26,014 bases of DNA from CAYWMD01 sp964458575 (lineage in GTDB: Bacteria > Verrucomicrobiota > Verrucomicrobiia > Limisphaerales > JADLHS01): the NCBI GenBank assembly GCA_964458575.1, contig CAYWMD010000081.1:1-26014 (forward strand), written 5' to 3'. The notes beneath the pieces are model-generated. The model did no database searches. It saw only the letters and a list, made by a program, of their open reading frames with translations, and was not told the origin of the DNA. Shown here in pieces: positions 1-7,623 of this stretch. A program made the translations under genes and the position numbers. Each line of letters begins with the position of its first letter. The stretch's first letter is position 1.

Positions 1-6
1 CCTGTT

Positions 7-1092
7 TCATTGCGTCCTCCATTCAGTTGCGAGCCGCGCTTGATACCACGCTCGCGACTGATTGCAGATTTTGCAGACGGACAGCATCACCGGCACTTCC
101 ACCAACACACCGACCACAGTGGCCAAAGCCGCGCCCGATCCCGGGCCAAACAAAGTGATGGCGACGGCGACGGCCAGTTCAAAGAAGTTGCTCGCACCGA
201 TGAGCGCACCCGGCGAAGCAACGTTATGCGGCACTTTCAACCAGCGCATCAGCAGATAGGCCAGCGATGAGTTGAAATAGACCTGAATGATGATTGGCAC
301 GGCCAGCAGCAACACGGCAAACCATTTCGTCGTCAGGTTCTCCGCCTGAAACGCGAAGATCAGCACGAGCGTCAGCAGCAGCGCGAAAATCGTCACCGGA
401 TGAAACTTCGGCAGGAATTTTTGCTCGAACCAATCTTTCCCATGCGACTTAAGCAGCAAAGTCCGCGTGAGCCAGCCCGCCGCCAGCGGTATCACGATGA
501 ACACCACGACGGAAGTGATGAGAACTTTTGACGGCACGACCACATTCGCCACGCCGCACAGAAACATGACGATGGGCGCGAAGGCGACGAGCATGATGAG
601 ATCGTTCACGGCCACTTGGACCAGCGTGTAAGCCGGGTCGCCGTCGGTCAGATAGCTCCACACGAACACCATCGCGGTGCATGGCGCGGCGGCGAGGATG
701 ATGAGGCCGGCGGTGTAGTCCCTCGCCAACTCGGGCGAAATCCACGCGCTGAACAGGTGTTGCATGAACAACCACGCCAGCAGCGCCATGCTGAAGGGCT
801 TGACCAGCCAGTTCACGAACAGGGTCACGCCCAAGCCCTTCGGCTTGCGCGCGATGCCGCCCAGCGCGGTGAAATCCACCTTCAGCATCATCGGATAAAT
901 CATCAGCCAGATGAGGACGGCGATGGGCACGTTGACCTGCGAGCCTTGACCGAATTCCAGCTTGCTCAAATTCTCCGTCAGTCCGGGCGCGAGTTTACCC
1001 AGCGCCACGCCCGCGACCATGCAAAGAAAAACCCAAAGCGTCAGGTAGCGCTCGAAGAACGCGAGGCGTTTTGGTGTGGTTGCGTCACTCAT
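7..1092 (-). CDS. acr3: ACR3-family arsenite efflux permease
   Basis: This is an inner-membrane carrier that exports arsenite, using the proton-motive force in the known family. The 361-residue protein has about ten hydrophobic segments, the usual ACR3 size and topology. The family's essential cysteine is visible as C138 in the APCTAMVF segment, followed by the conserved VAVNDL stretch. The late GASNFFELAVAVAITLFG signature is also intact. The protein is complete, with its TGA stop at 7-9. Its ATG overlaps the stop of the upstream flavoprotein gene as ATGA (1089-1092), which indicates translational coupling. It is the last gene of the arsR-arsM-flavoprotein-acr3 operon and is probably derepressed by arsenite through ArsR. 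Identity is secure from motifs and context. Confidence 0.95.
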   Translation of the reverse strand: MSDATTPKRLAFFERYLTLWVFLCMVAGVALGKLAPGLTENLSKLEFGQGSQVNVPIAVLIWLMIYPMMLKVDFTALGGIARKPKGLGVTLFVNWLVKPFSMALLAWLFMQHLFSAWISPELARDYTAGLIILAAAPCTAMVFVWSYLTDGDPAYTLVQVAVNDLIMLVAFAPIVMFLCGVANVVVPSKVLITSVVVFIVIPLAAGWLTRTLLLKSHGKDWFEQKFLPKFHPVTIFALLLTLVLIFAFQAENLTTKWFAVLLLAVPIIIQVYFNSSLAYLLMRWLKVPHNVASPGALIGASNFFELAVAVAITLFGPGSGAALATVVGVLVEVPVMLSVCKICNQSRAWYQARLATEWRTQ

Positions 1093-1769
1093 GGGTTCTT
1101 GAAGAGTTTCAGAGCGACTTCCGCCACGTGTGTGCCCAGGAGTTTCGCCGACTTCAAACCCGATTCGTCTTGGCTCACATCGTCCTTGGTGCTCCAGAGC
1201 GCGCCGCCGAGCATCGCGGGTGATTTGCCGCCCACCGGCACCATGCCGTAGCTCAACATCGCGGTGAGGATTTGTTGCACGACCAGTTCCTGTCCACCGT
1301 TGCGCCCGCCGCCCACCGCCAACGCGCCCACCGGTTTGTCTTCAAGGACCATCACGCCTTCGCGCAACGGCATGCAGCGCTCGATGAATGCCTTGCACAA
1401 CGAGCTCAGCGACCGGAAATAACATGGCGAACCCAAAATCAATCCGCCGAGCTGCGGGTCTTTGAGCTTCGGGAGAAGGGCATCGAAGTCGTCCTTCGGA
1501 ATGGTCGGCGACCAGCCAGCAATGCTCAGCCCGCCGAGGTCAACCAACTCGACGGCGATTCGCGCGTCCACGGCTTTGGCTGCATCCAGTGCGGCTTGCA
1601 CAGATTTCGCGGTGGTCATGCCTTTGCGCGGGCTGCACGCGATGCCGAGGATTTTCAATTTCCTGCCGTCGGCCTCCGCGGCGCGCCCGGCGCTGCCGGT
1701 GAGTGCACCGGTGAGCGCCGCTGCGGTTGTCATTCCGACGAATTGCCTGCGATTGAGTTGCTGTTTCAT
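1089..1769 (-). CDS. Tat-exported flavodoxin-like NADPH-dependent FMN reductase family protein
   Basis: This is a 226-residue flavoprotein of the NADPH-dependent FMN reductase/flavodoxin fold. FMN-binding elements are visible: GIACSPRKGMTT (about 42-53), GSPCYFRSLSS, and GGGRNGGQE. The N-terminus carries a twin-arginine signal (NRRQFVGM at 6-13, then a hydrophobic Ala/Thr-rich stretch), so the product probably acts outside the cytoplasm. I start it at 1769, which puts the Tat motif at the N-terminus and has GGGAG upstream. An in-frame ATG at 1856 would add about 29 poorly convincing residues. It lies 46 bp after arsM and overlaps acr3 by 4 bp, so it is an operon member. It lacks the N-terminal ArsH signature, so I do not call it ArsH. 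A role in arsenic redox chemistry is inferred from context only. Confidence 0.82.
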   Translation of the reverse strand: MKQQLNRRQFVGMTTAAALTGALTGSAGRAAEADGRKLKILGIACSPRKGMTTAKSVQAALDAAKAVDARIAVELVDLGGLSIAGWSPTIPKDDFDALLPKLKDPQLGGLILGSPCYFRSLSSLCKAFIERCMPLREGVMVLEDKPVGALAVGGGRNGGQELVVQQILTAMLSYGMVPVGGKSPAMLGGALWSTKDDVSQDESGLKSAKLLGTHVAEVALKLFKNP

Positions 1770-1815
1770 GTTGATGCTCCCGTGGTGGTTGGTTTTTGAT
1801 TTCCGCGCGCCGGCC

Positions 1816-2712
1816 TCATGCGGTCGCGCAGCATTCGCTGCCGCAACAATTCGCACCCGGTTTGCGCGCCTGAACTTCGAGACTCGTCACGTAATCCGAC
1901 GGCTTCGCCCCAGACGGCAAGTTGGCCACGACTTCCTCGTAGAGCGGATCGTTCCAATCCGTCATGGCTTCGACGTAACCGGGCTTGGGTTTGAGAACGA
2001 TGTCGGTCAAACCCGCCGCGCGCGCCATGCGCTCGGTTTGGTTTACGAGCACCGCTCCCGCGAGACAGCCAATGAGCGCCTCGACGGATTTAATTACTTG
2101 CGGCGGCAACGGTTTGAGCAAGGCAATGTCCGAGACGGCCACGCGCCCGCCGGGTTTGAGCACGCGGGCCATTTCGCGCCACACCTGCGCCTTGTCGGGC
2201 GAAAGGTTGATCACGCAATTGGAAATGATCGCGTCCGCGGAATTGTCGGCCATCGGAAGATGTTCAATTTCGCCGAGCCGGAATTCCACGTTGTCAAAAC
2301 CCGTTTGCTGGCGATAGCTCGCGGCGTTCTTGCGCGCCTTGGCAATCATTTCCGCCGTCATGTCCGCGCCGATGGCGCGGCCCGTCGGCCCAACCTTGCG
2401 CCCGGCGATGAAAACGTCGAACCCGCCGCCGCTGCCGAGATCAAGCACGACTTCGCCGGGCTTCAAAGCGGCGAGCGCGCCGGGGTTGCCACAGGACAGG
2501 CCCAGGTTCGCGTCGGCGGGCAGGGCATGGAGTTCTTCGACGGTGTAACCCAGTTCGCGCGCCAGTTTGCCGGCGTCCTGCGCCGCCGTTTCCGCGCCAG
2601 GGCTCCGCGACCCGCAACAACTCCGGGACGCGCCTTGGGCAATTCTTCCGTAACCATTGCGCACTTTGGCCCGCACGGCCTCGCTTTGTTCTTCAATCAA
2701 GGTTGCTTTCAT
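1816..2712 (-). CDS. arsM: Arsenite S-adenosylmethionine methyltransferase
   Basis: This cytoplasmic enzyme methylates As(III) using SAM. The 298-residue protein has the SAM-binding motif DLGSGGGFD (about 91-99). It also has the family's cysteines: a CC pair at 32-33, C74 in LSCGNP, C166 in SNCVINLSPDK and C216 in GCLAGA. The last three match the three arsenic-coordinating cysteines known from the family. A cysteine-rich tail (CCGSECC) ends the protein. I start at ATG 2712. A TTG at 2730, only 1 bp after the arsR stop, would add six residues and cannot be excluded. Neither start has a good ribosome-binding site. It is the second gene of the ars operon. Confidence 0.94.
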   Translation of the reverse strand: MKATLIEEQSEAVRAKVRNGYGRIAQGASRSCCGSRSPGAETAAQDAGKLARELGYTVEELHALPADANLGLSCGNPGALAALKPGEVVLDLGSGGGFDVFIAGRKVGPTGRAIGADMTAEMIAKARKNAASYRQQTGFDNVEFRLGEIEHLPMADNSADAIISNCVINLSPDKAQVWREMARVLKPGGRVAVSDIALLKPLPPQVIKSVEALIGCLAGAVLVNQTERMARAAGLTDIVLKPKPGYVEAMTDWNDPLYEEVVANLPSGAKPSDYVTSLEVQARKPGANCCGSECCATA

Positions 2713-2731
2713 AAATTTAGGTATTTGCAAG

Positions 2732-3094
2732 TCACCGGCATTGCCGCCGGCAGATTTCAGCCAGGTCCATGGTCAGAATTTTGCGAAGTCGTTTCGCGTC
2801 GTCATCGGCCTGGGCTGTTTTCCCCAGCGACTTGTGAACCCAATCCAGCGCTTCGCGGACGGTGACCGGCGCGGTCTTGTCGGCCAGCCGGTAATAGACC
2901 CAACGTTCCGTTTTGCGCGACAGGACCAACCCGGCCTGATTCAGCACGGACAGATGTTTGGACACGGTGGAGAATGCCAATCCGAAGAGTTCGGTAATCT
3001 GGCAGACGCATAGTTCGCCCCGCCGCAGCGCGAGGACAATCCGCACGCGATTCGGGTCGGACAACGCCTTGGTGATGGCCATGAATTCACGCAT
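2732..3094 (-). CDS. arsR: ArsR/SmtB-family arsenic-responsive repressor
   Basis: This is a 120-residue winged-helix repressor that should bind DNA and release it when As(III) binds. The metal-site motif ELCVCQI (C29 and C31) sits in the position of the classic ELCVCDL box. The recognition-helix region STVSKHLSVLNQAGLV follows. Two further cysteines lie at the C-terminus (C115, C119) and could be additional thiolate ligands. ATG at 3094 gives the full length; ATG at 3082 (residue 5) is an alternative. It is the first gene of the ars operon, and a perfect inverted repeat lies 6 bp upstream of its start, which fits autoregulation. Confidence 0.93.
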   Translation of the reverse strand: MREFMAITKALSDPNRVRIVLALRRGELCVCQITELFGLAFSTVSKHLSVLNQAGLVLSRKTERWVYYRLADKTAPVTVREALDWVHKSLGKTAQADDDAKRLRKILTMDLAEICRRQCR

Positions 3095-3100
3095 ATATTG

Positions 3101-3124
3101 TCATTTCGCCAAATAACGAAATGA
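3101..3124 (-). promoter_or_regulatory. Probable ArsR operator (8-8-8 inverted repeat)
   Basis: Perfect 8-bp arms TCATTTCG (3101-3108) and CGAAATGA (3117-3124) flank an 8-bp AT-rich spacer. The repeat ends 6 bp before the arsR start codon. An AT-rich palindrome directly ahead of an ArsR-family gene is the usual place for its operator. I could not identify convincing -35 and -10 boxes. If the later arsR start at 3082 is used, the operator-to-start distance grows by 12 bp. Confidence 0.7.
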
Positions 3125-3182
3125 ATGTGGCAGGCGCCGGTGGTCCTGGCAAGGGCAATTTTGAAGGAATTTGTCGCGACCC

Positions 3183-3333
3183 GCCCGGACATTTCACACT
3201 CTCGACGGCGGAGCGCCGGTCTGTGACGTCGCAGACCGGCTTACTGCAGTGGAAAGCCTAAAGCCGGTCACAGACGTCACAGACCGGCGCTCCGCAGTGA
3301 CAGCGATTCGTGCCGATGGTGAAATGTCCAGGC
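3183..3333. repeat. Small nested palindromic element with terminal inverted repeats (MITE/REP-like)
   Basis: The ends form an inverted repeat: GGACATTTCAC at 3187-3197 and GTGAAATGTCC at 3319-3329, perfect over 11 bp and 14 of 15 when extended outward to 3183 and 3333. Inside lies a second, larger inverted repeat, arms 3208-3242 and 3261-3295, with only three mismatches and a perfect 21-bp core. Each arm also folds on itself (GCCGGTCTG at 3215-3223 with CAGACCGGC at 3232-3240). It has no coding capacity. It abuts the phoU stop codon, between the pho operon and the arsR promoter, so its RNA hairpin could also stop or stabilise the pho transcript, although no T tract follows. I see no target-site duplication and no second copy in this window. 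Confidence 0.72.
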
Positions 3334-4001
3334 TAGGCGGGGCCGGCCGTCTTACCCGCATGGCGGATGTCCTGCGCCTCGCACAGGTAAACGACCTCCT
3401 CCGCGACGTTCTTGGCGTGGTCGGCCACGCGTTCGAGGCTTCGCGCAGCGATCATCAGACTCACGCAGCGGGCGATGGTCTCCGGATGCTCCGCCATGTG
3501 CTGCATCAGCAGCCGGGCGATTTCCCGGTTGAGGGCGTCCACTTCCTTGTCGCGCGGAATCAGGGCGCGCGCGGCGGCGGGATCGCGGTTCACGAAGGAG
3601 TCGAGCGCGGTTTTTAACAGGTCGAGCGCAATCCGGGCCATTTTTGGCAGGTCCAACGTCAGTTTGAGCGGCGCGTCGTTGTTAAGTTCGCGCGCCCGCT
3701 TGGCGATCTTGGCCGCCTCGTCACCGACGCGTTCGAGATTCTGGGAAATCTTCATGGCCACGGTCACGAAGCGCAGGTCGGAATCAACGGGTGCCATGGC
3801 GAGCAGTTGGATGGCCAGGTCGTCAATCTGGATTTCGTACCGGTCAATGACGTCGTCGTTGTCCCGGACGTGCACCGCCAAATCGTCGTCACGGCTGACG
3901 AGAGCCTGCAAGGCTTGATTAACGGCGGCCTCGACGTGGCTGGCCATCATGAGCAGAGCGTGCTTGAGGGCCTCGAGTTCCGGTTTTATGTCGCGTTGCA
4001 T
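3333..4001 (-). CDS. phoU: PhoU phosphate-signalling regulator
   Basis: PhoU links Pst transporter activity to the PhoR/PhoB two-component system and damps phosphate uptake. The protein is about 222 residues, the normal length, and consists of two three-helix repeats. Each carries the metal-binding family motif: NLERVGDEAAKIAKRA in the first half and SLERVADHAKNVAEEVVYLCE in the second. I start at ATG 4001 (MQRDIKPELEALK), the usual PhoU beginning; an in-frame ATG at 4094 would add a 31-residue atypical leader. It is the last gene of the pst operon, 135 bp after pstB1. The TAG stop touches the end of the palindromic element. The operon also has a PhoU-containing fusion near its other end. Confidence 0.93.
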   Translation of the reverse strand: MQRDIKPELEALKHALLMMASHVEAAVNQALQALVSRDDDLAVHVRDNDDVIDRYEIQIDDLAIQLLAMAPVDSDLRFVTVAMKISQNLERVGDEAAKIAKRARELNNDAPLKLTLDLPKMARIALDLLKTALDSFVNRDPAAARALIPRDKEVDALNREIARLLMQHMAEHPETIARCVSLMIAARSLERVADHAKNVAEEVVYLCEAQDIRHAGKTAGPA

Positions 4002-4136
4002 TTTTGCAGGAGTATGGCTGATTGGACGGGGATCGTCACCTGGCGTCTTCAAAGATTTGCCGACGGCTCGACGCGCGAACGGTTTCTCCTCCACCCCGCC
4101 TTGACGCGAAAGACCGATGGCGGGGGCTGGGTGAAA

Positions 4137-4913
4137 TCATCCGTAGCGGCCCTCGATGTATTCAGCCGTCTTCGGATTCTTCGGGGTGAGGAACAGGTCC
4201 TCCGTCCGGCCGTGCTCAATGAGTTCGCCCATGAGCATGAAAATGCATTCGTCGCTGGCCCGGCGGGCCTGGGCCATGTTATGGGTGACGATGACGATGC
4301 TATAGCGGCCCTTCATCGCGAACATCAGCTCCTCAATGCCCCGGGTGCCTTCCACATCGAGCGCCGAGCAGGGCTCGTCCATCAGGATGATATCTGGTTT
4401 CAACGGCAGGAGGCGGGCGATGCACAACTTCTGCTGGGCTTCCAGTTGCAGGCTGGTCGCCCGGTCGTTCAACCGGTCTTTGAGGTCTTTCCACAGGCCG
4501 ACTTCGCTCAAGGCCTTTTCAACGGCGTCGTCGAGCAGGGACTTCTTAAGCGCGGCGCGCGCACAATGGATGCGCAAGCCAAACACGACGTTTTCATAGA
4601 CGGAAATGGGCAGCGGGTTGGGCCGCTGGAAGACCATGCCCACGGCTTTGCGCAATTCGACGAGCGACACGTCCGGGTCGTAGATGTTTTTGCCCAGCAA
4701 CTTGATCTCGCCGGCGGTGGTGACGTAGCCGTAGCGCTCGTTGACCCGGTTGAAACAGCGCAGCAGCGTCGTCTTGCCGCAGCCGGACGGTCCAATGAGG
4801 GAAGTAATGATGCCGTGCTTGATGTCGGTGTTGACGTTGATGAGCGCCTGGAACTTGGCGTACCAGAGGTTCAGGTTGCGGGTCGTGATGCTGTATTGGG
4901 GGGCGTCGCTCAT
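4137..4913 (-). CDS. pstB: Phosphate ABC transporter ATPase, PstB paralogue with a degenerate signature motif
   Basis: This is a cytoplasmic ATPase subunit of the phosphate importer, 258 residues as is usual for PstB. Walker A GPSGCGKTT (41-49), Q-loop VGMVFQRPNPLP (Q96), Walker B with catalytic Glu (IILMDEPCSALD, E180) and H-loop VTHNM (H211) are all canonical. The ABC signature, normally LSGGQQQR, reads LQLEAQQK (155-162), so SGGQ is replaced by QLEA. The flanking LCIAR is preserved, which argues against a local frameshift. Its start overlaps the stop of the adjacent PstB paralogue by 4 bp (ATGA). That paralogue has an intact signature but other defects, so the two are best read as an obligate heterodimer. 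Confidence 0.93.
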   Translation of the reverse strand: MSDAPQYSITTRNLNLWYAKFQALINVNTDIKHGIITSLIGPSGCGKTTLLRCFNRVNERYGYVTTAGEIKLLGKNIYDPDVSLVELRKAVGMVFQRPNPLPISVYENVVFGLRIHCARAALKKSLLDDAVEKALSEVGLWKDLKDRLNDRATSLQLEAQQKLCIARLLPLKPDIILMDEPCSALDVEGTRGIEELMFAMKGRYSIVIVTHNMAQARRASDECIFMLMGELIEHGRTEDLFLTPKNPKTAEYIEGRYG

Positions 4914-5671
4914 CCGAAGATCCCCATCACATATTCATAGGTCCGGCGGTCCTTGGGATGATCGCCAAACATGACTTCGTTGCGGTCCAGTTCAATGATC
5001 TCGCCATTCCACAGGAACATCGTGCGATCCGCCAACCGGCGGGCTTGCTGGGTGAGGTTGGTGACGAGGATGATCGTCATGTTTTTCCGCAGTTCCTTCA
5101 GCACGTCTTCGATGCGCATGGTGGTGACGGGATCAATCGCAATGGAAAACTCATCAAGGCAGAGAACCTCAGGCTGATGCGAGAGGGCCCGCGCGATGGT
5201 CAGGCGCTGTTGCTGTCCGCCGGAAAGCTTCGTGCCGAGACTGTCGAGCCGGTCCTTCACTTCGTCCCACAGCGCGGCCTGCCGCAGACATTGCTCGACG
5301 ATGGCGTCGAGTTCGCTCCGGGTGGTCAGGCCGGCGCACCGGGGAGCGAAAGCGACGTTGTCGTAGATGCTGATGGGCAGGCCCACGGGCAGCGGCGCCA
5401 CCATGCCGATTTTGCGGCGCAAACCAAAGACGTCCGCGACCCGTTGCACGTCCTCGCCATCCACCGCCACCGTGCCGGACACGCGGGCGTCCGCGATAAA
5501 ATCAATCGTGCGGTTGATGCACCGGAGGAGCGAAGTTTTGCCGGACTGGGCCGGGCCGATGACGCCGAAAATCTCATTGCGGTAAATGTCGAACGAAATC
5601 CCGTGAATGACCTCTTTGGTCCCGTAGGCGAGGCGCAGGTTTTTGATTTCGATGTGTTTTTCAGCAGGCAT
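4910..5671 (-). CDS. pstB: Phosphate ABC transporter ATPase, PstB paralogue lacking Q-loop Gln and H-loop His
   Basis: This is the second PstB-like ATPase, 253 residues. Walker A GPAQSGKTS (39-47), signature LSGGQQQRLTIAR (149-161) and Walker B with Glu (LCLDE, E174) are present. The Q-loop, canonically GMVFQ, reads GMVAP, with P93 in place of Gln (codon 5393-5395). The switch His is replaced by Asn in LVTNLTQQA (N205, codon 5057-5059). The D-loop is also atypical (SIAID). It lies 21 bp after pstA and overlaps the other pstB. The lost residues are exactly those kept by the partner, and this protein keeps the signature that the partner lost. Confidence 0.92.
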   Translation of the reverse strand: MPAEKHIEIKNLRLAYGTKEVIHGISFDIYRNEIFGVIGPAQSGKTSLLRCINRTIDFIADARVSGTVAVDGEDVQRVADVFGLRRKIGMVAPLPVGLPISIYDNVAFAPRCAGLTTRSELDAIVEQCLRQAALWDEVKDRLDSLGTKLSGGQQQRLTIARALSHQPEVLCLDEFSIAIDPVTTMRIEDVLKELRKNMTIILVTNLTQQARRLADRTMFLWNGEIIELDRNEVMFGDHPKDRRTYEYVMGIFG

Positions 5672-5692
5672 CGGGATTCGGGCGGGAGGCGG

Positions 5693-6598
5693 TTACCATT
5701 TCTTCCGGTTGCGCAGCCAGACGCGCAAGGCAATGGCGGCGGCGTTGACGAGGAGCACCGAACCCAGCAACACCACGGCGGTCGCGAACGGGATGGACTC
5801 CTTCACGCCGGGCACCTGGGTTGAGATGGTGTAAAGATGCATCGAAAGCGCCATGCATTGGTCGGTCAGGTGGTAGGGGAAGAGGTCACCTTTTTGCACG
5901 GCCTTGAAGAAGACCGCACCGGTGAACATGATGGGCGCTGTTTCACCCGCCGCCCGGCTTACCTGGAGGATGACCCCCGTCAGGATGCCGCTGACGGAGT
6001 TGGGCAGAACCACGGCTTTGATGGTTTGCCAGCGGGTGGCCCCGACGTTCCAACAGGCCTCGCGGAAGCTGCGCGGCACGCTGGCCAGGGCCTCGCGGGT
6101 GCTGGCGATGATCACGGGCAAGGTCATGATGGCGAGTGTCAGTGAGGCGGAGAGCACCGAGTAGCCGAACCGGGCGGCATACACGAACGCGCCCAAGCCA
6201 AAGAGCGCATGCACGATGCTGGGCACACCGGCAAGATTGATCACCGCCAGGTTGATGATGCGGTTAAACCAGTTGTCCCGGGCGTACTCGTTCAGATACA
6301 CGGCGGCCAAAATGCCGATGGGCGCCGAAACCGCGAGCGAGATGAACACGAGATAAATCGTGCCGACGAGCGCAGGCCAGATGCCGCCTTCCTTCATGCC
6401 GCGAACCGGGATGTCAATCAGGAAACTCAGACTGAGCGACGGCCAAGCGCGTTCGACCAGGTAGCCGATGATCAGCAGAAGGGGAATGACCATCGAAGCG
6501 GCCATGCCGAAGAACAGCCATTTGGCCAAGCATTCCTGCCGGAGCTTCCTGCGCACCAGGGCCGTCTCAACAAACATTTTTTGGGACTGCGTGTTCAT
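5693..6598 (-). CDS. pstA: Phosphate ABC transporter permease PstA
   Basis: This is an inner-membrane permease half of the Pst importer. The 301-residue protein has about six transmembrane helices. The cytoplasmic coupling (EAA) loop is visible as REALASVPRSFREACWNVGATRWQ, followed by the permease motif SRAAGETAPIMFTG typical of PstA. Its ATG overlaps the pstC stop (ATGA at 6595-6598), and pstB2 follows 21 bp later. PstA pairs with PstC to form an asymmetric channel, so each permease could contact a different PstB paralogue. Identity is secure. Confidence 0.95.
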   Translation of the reverse strand: MNTQSQKMFVETALVRRKLRQECLAKWLFFGMAASMVIPLLLIIGYLVERAWPSLSLSFLIDIPVRGMKEGGIWPALVGTIYLVFISLAVSAPIGILAAVYLNEYARDNWFNRIINLAVINLAGVPSIVHALFGLGAFVYAARFGYSVLSASLTLAIMTLPVIIASTREALASVPRSFREACWNVGATRWQTIKAVVLPNSVSGILTGVILQVSRAAGETAPIMFTGAVFFKAVQKGDLFPYHLTDQCMALSMHLYTISTQVPGVKESIPFATAVVLLGSVLLVNAAAIALRVWLRNRKKW

Positions 6599-7527
6599 TG
6601 CTTCCGAATCCCCCGCACGATGAGGTCGGCAACCAGGTTGATGACAAAGGTAATGGTGAAGAGGAGCACGCCCGTGAGGAAGAGCACCCGGTAATGATCG
6701 GAACCCGCTGGCGCTTCGCCGAGTTCGGCAGCGATGTTCGCGGTGAGCGTGCGAACCGAATCGAGGATGCCCGAAGGGATGTGCACCGCATGCCCGGTCG
6801 CCATGAGTACGGCCATGGTTTCACCCACACCGCGGCCCACGCCGAGCAGCACCGCAGCCAGCAAACCGTTCTTGGCGGCGGGAATCAACACGCGCCAGAT
6901 GAGTTGCCAGCGCGTTGCGCCCAAAGCCAGCCCCGCCTCGCGGTAGGAGTCGGGCACGGCCTTCAAAGCATCCTCCCCGATGGATACGATGATGGGCACG
7001 CTCATCAGCGCGAGGACAATTCCGCCGTTCAGGATGTTCACCCCGACCGGCGCGCCAGTGTATTGCACGATCAGCTTGCTCATCACGGTGAGTCCGATGA
7101 ACCCCCATACCACGCTCGGGATCGCCGCCAGCAGTTCGATGATGATCTTCAAGGTCTCCTTCAACTTCGGCCCGCAGAACTCGGAGATGTAGATGGCAGC
7201 GCCCAAGCCGAACGGAACGGCGATCAGCATCGCCAAGCCCGTCACGCTGAAGGTGCCGACAATCATTGCCAACACGCCGTAGCGTTTGTTGACCTCGGAT
7301 GTGGGATACCACTCGGTGCTGAAGAGGAACTGGGTGAGGCTGAATTTCCCTCCGGTCAGCACAGGCACGGCTTCCTTGAACACAAAGATGAAGATGCTCA
7401 GGACGAACAAAATGGCGCTGATCCCGCAGAGGTAGATCAACCCGGTCAGCGTCCGTTCACCCCACAAGGCCCAAGCGGGGCGCCGCGCCGCCCGAACGAC
7501 AAAGCTGCTGGTATGCGATTCGTTCAA
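6595..7527 (-). CDS. pstC: Phosphate ABC transporter permease PstC
   Basis: This is an inner-membrane permease half of the Pst importer. The 310-residue protein has a first hydrophobic helix at about 27-50, several further helices, the coupling loop GEDALKAVPDSYREAGLALGATRWQ, and the PstC motif GVGRGVGETMAVLMATG. The best start is TTG at 7527. No ATG or GTG occurs in frame between the pstS stop and this codon, and the reading frame stays open right back to that stop. The next ATG would remove the first membrane helix. The 97-bp pstS-pstC gap holds no obvious ribosome-binding site or strong hairpin. The stop overlaps pstA by 4 bp. Confidence 0.93.
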   Translation of the reverse strand: MNESHTSSFVVRAARRPAWALWGERTLTGLIYLCGISAILFVLSIFIFVFKEAVPVLTGGKFSLTQFLFSTEWYPTSEVNKRYGVLAMIVGTFSVTGLAMLIAVPFGLGAAIYISEFCGPKLKETLKIIIELLAAIPSVVWGFIGLTVMSKLIVQYTGAPVGVNILNGGIVLALMSVPIIVSIGEDALKAVPDSYREAGLALGATRWQLIWRVLIPAAKNGLLAAVLLGVGRGVGETMAVLMATGHAVHIPSGILDSVRTLTANIAAELGEAPAGSDHYRVLFLTGVLLFTITFVINLVADLIVRGIRKQ

Positions 7528-7623
7528 GATTCGGGATTCTTCGCGATGCGAGTTGGCAGTGGTGGAGATTGACCTGGCATGGTCGTATGACCGGCCGTGC
7601 TTCGGGTTGCCTGAGATGCCGCG

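Noticed and set aside
1089..1769. Naming the ars-operon flavoprotein ArsH
   Set aside because: It belongs to the same broad fold, but the ArsH-specific N-terminal motif is missing and a Tat signal is present.
1462..2865. A 467-codon plus-strand open frame through the arsM region
   Set aside because: It is antisense to the flavoprotein, arsM and arsR, which have clear families. Its product has Arg/Ala/His-rich composition typical of GC-rich antisense frames and no recognisable domain.
4441..4500. Frameshift or sequencing error as the cause of the missing LSGGQ in the first PstB
   Set aside because: The frame is unbroken and the residues on both sides (LNDRA before, QQKLCIAR after) align without a gap, so the change is a substitution.
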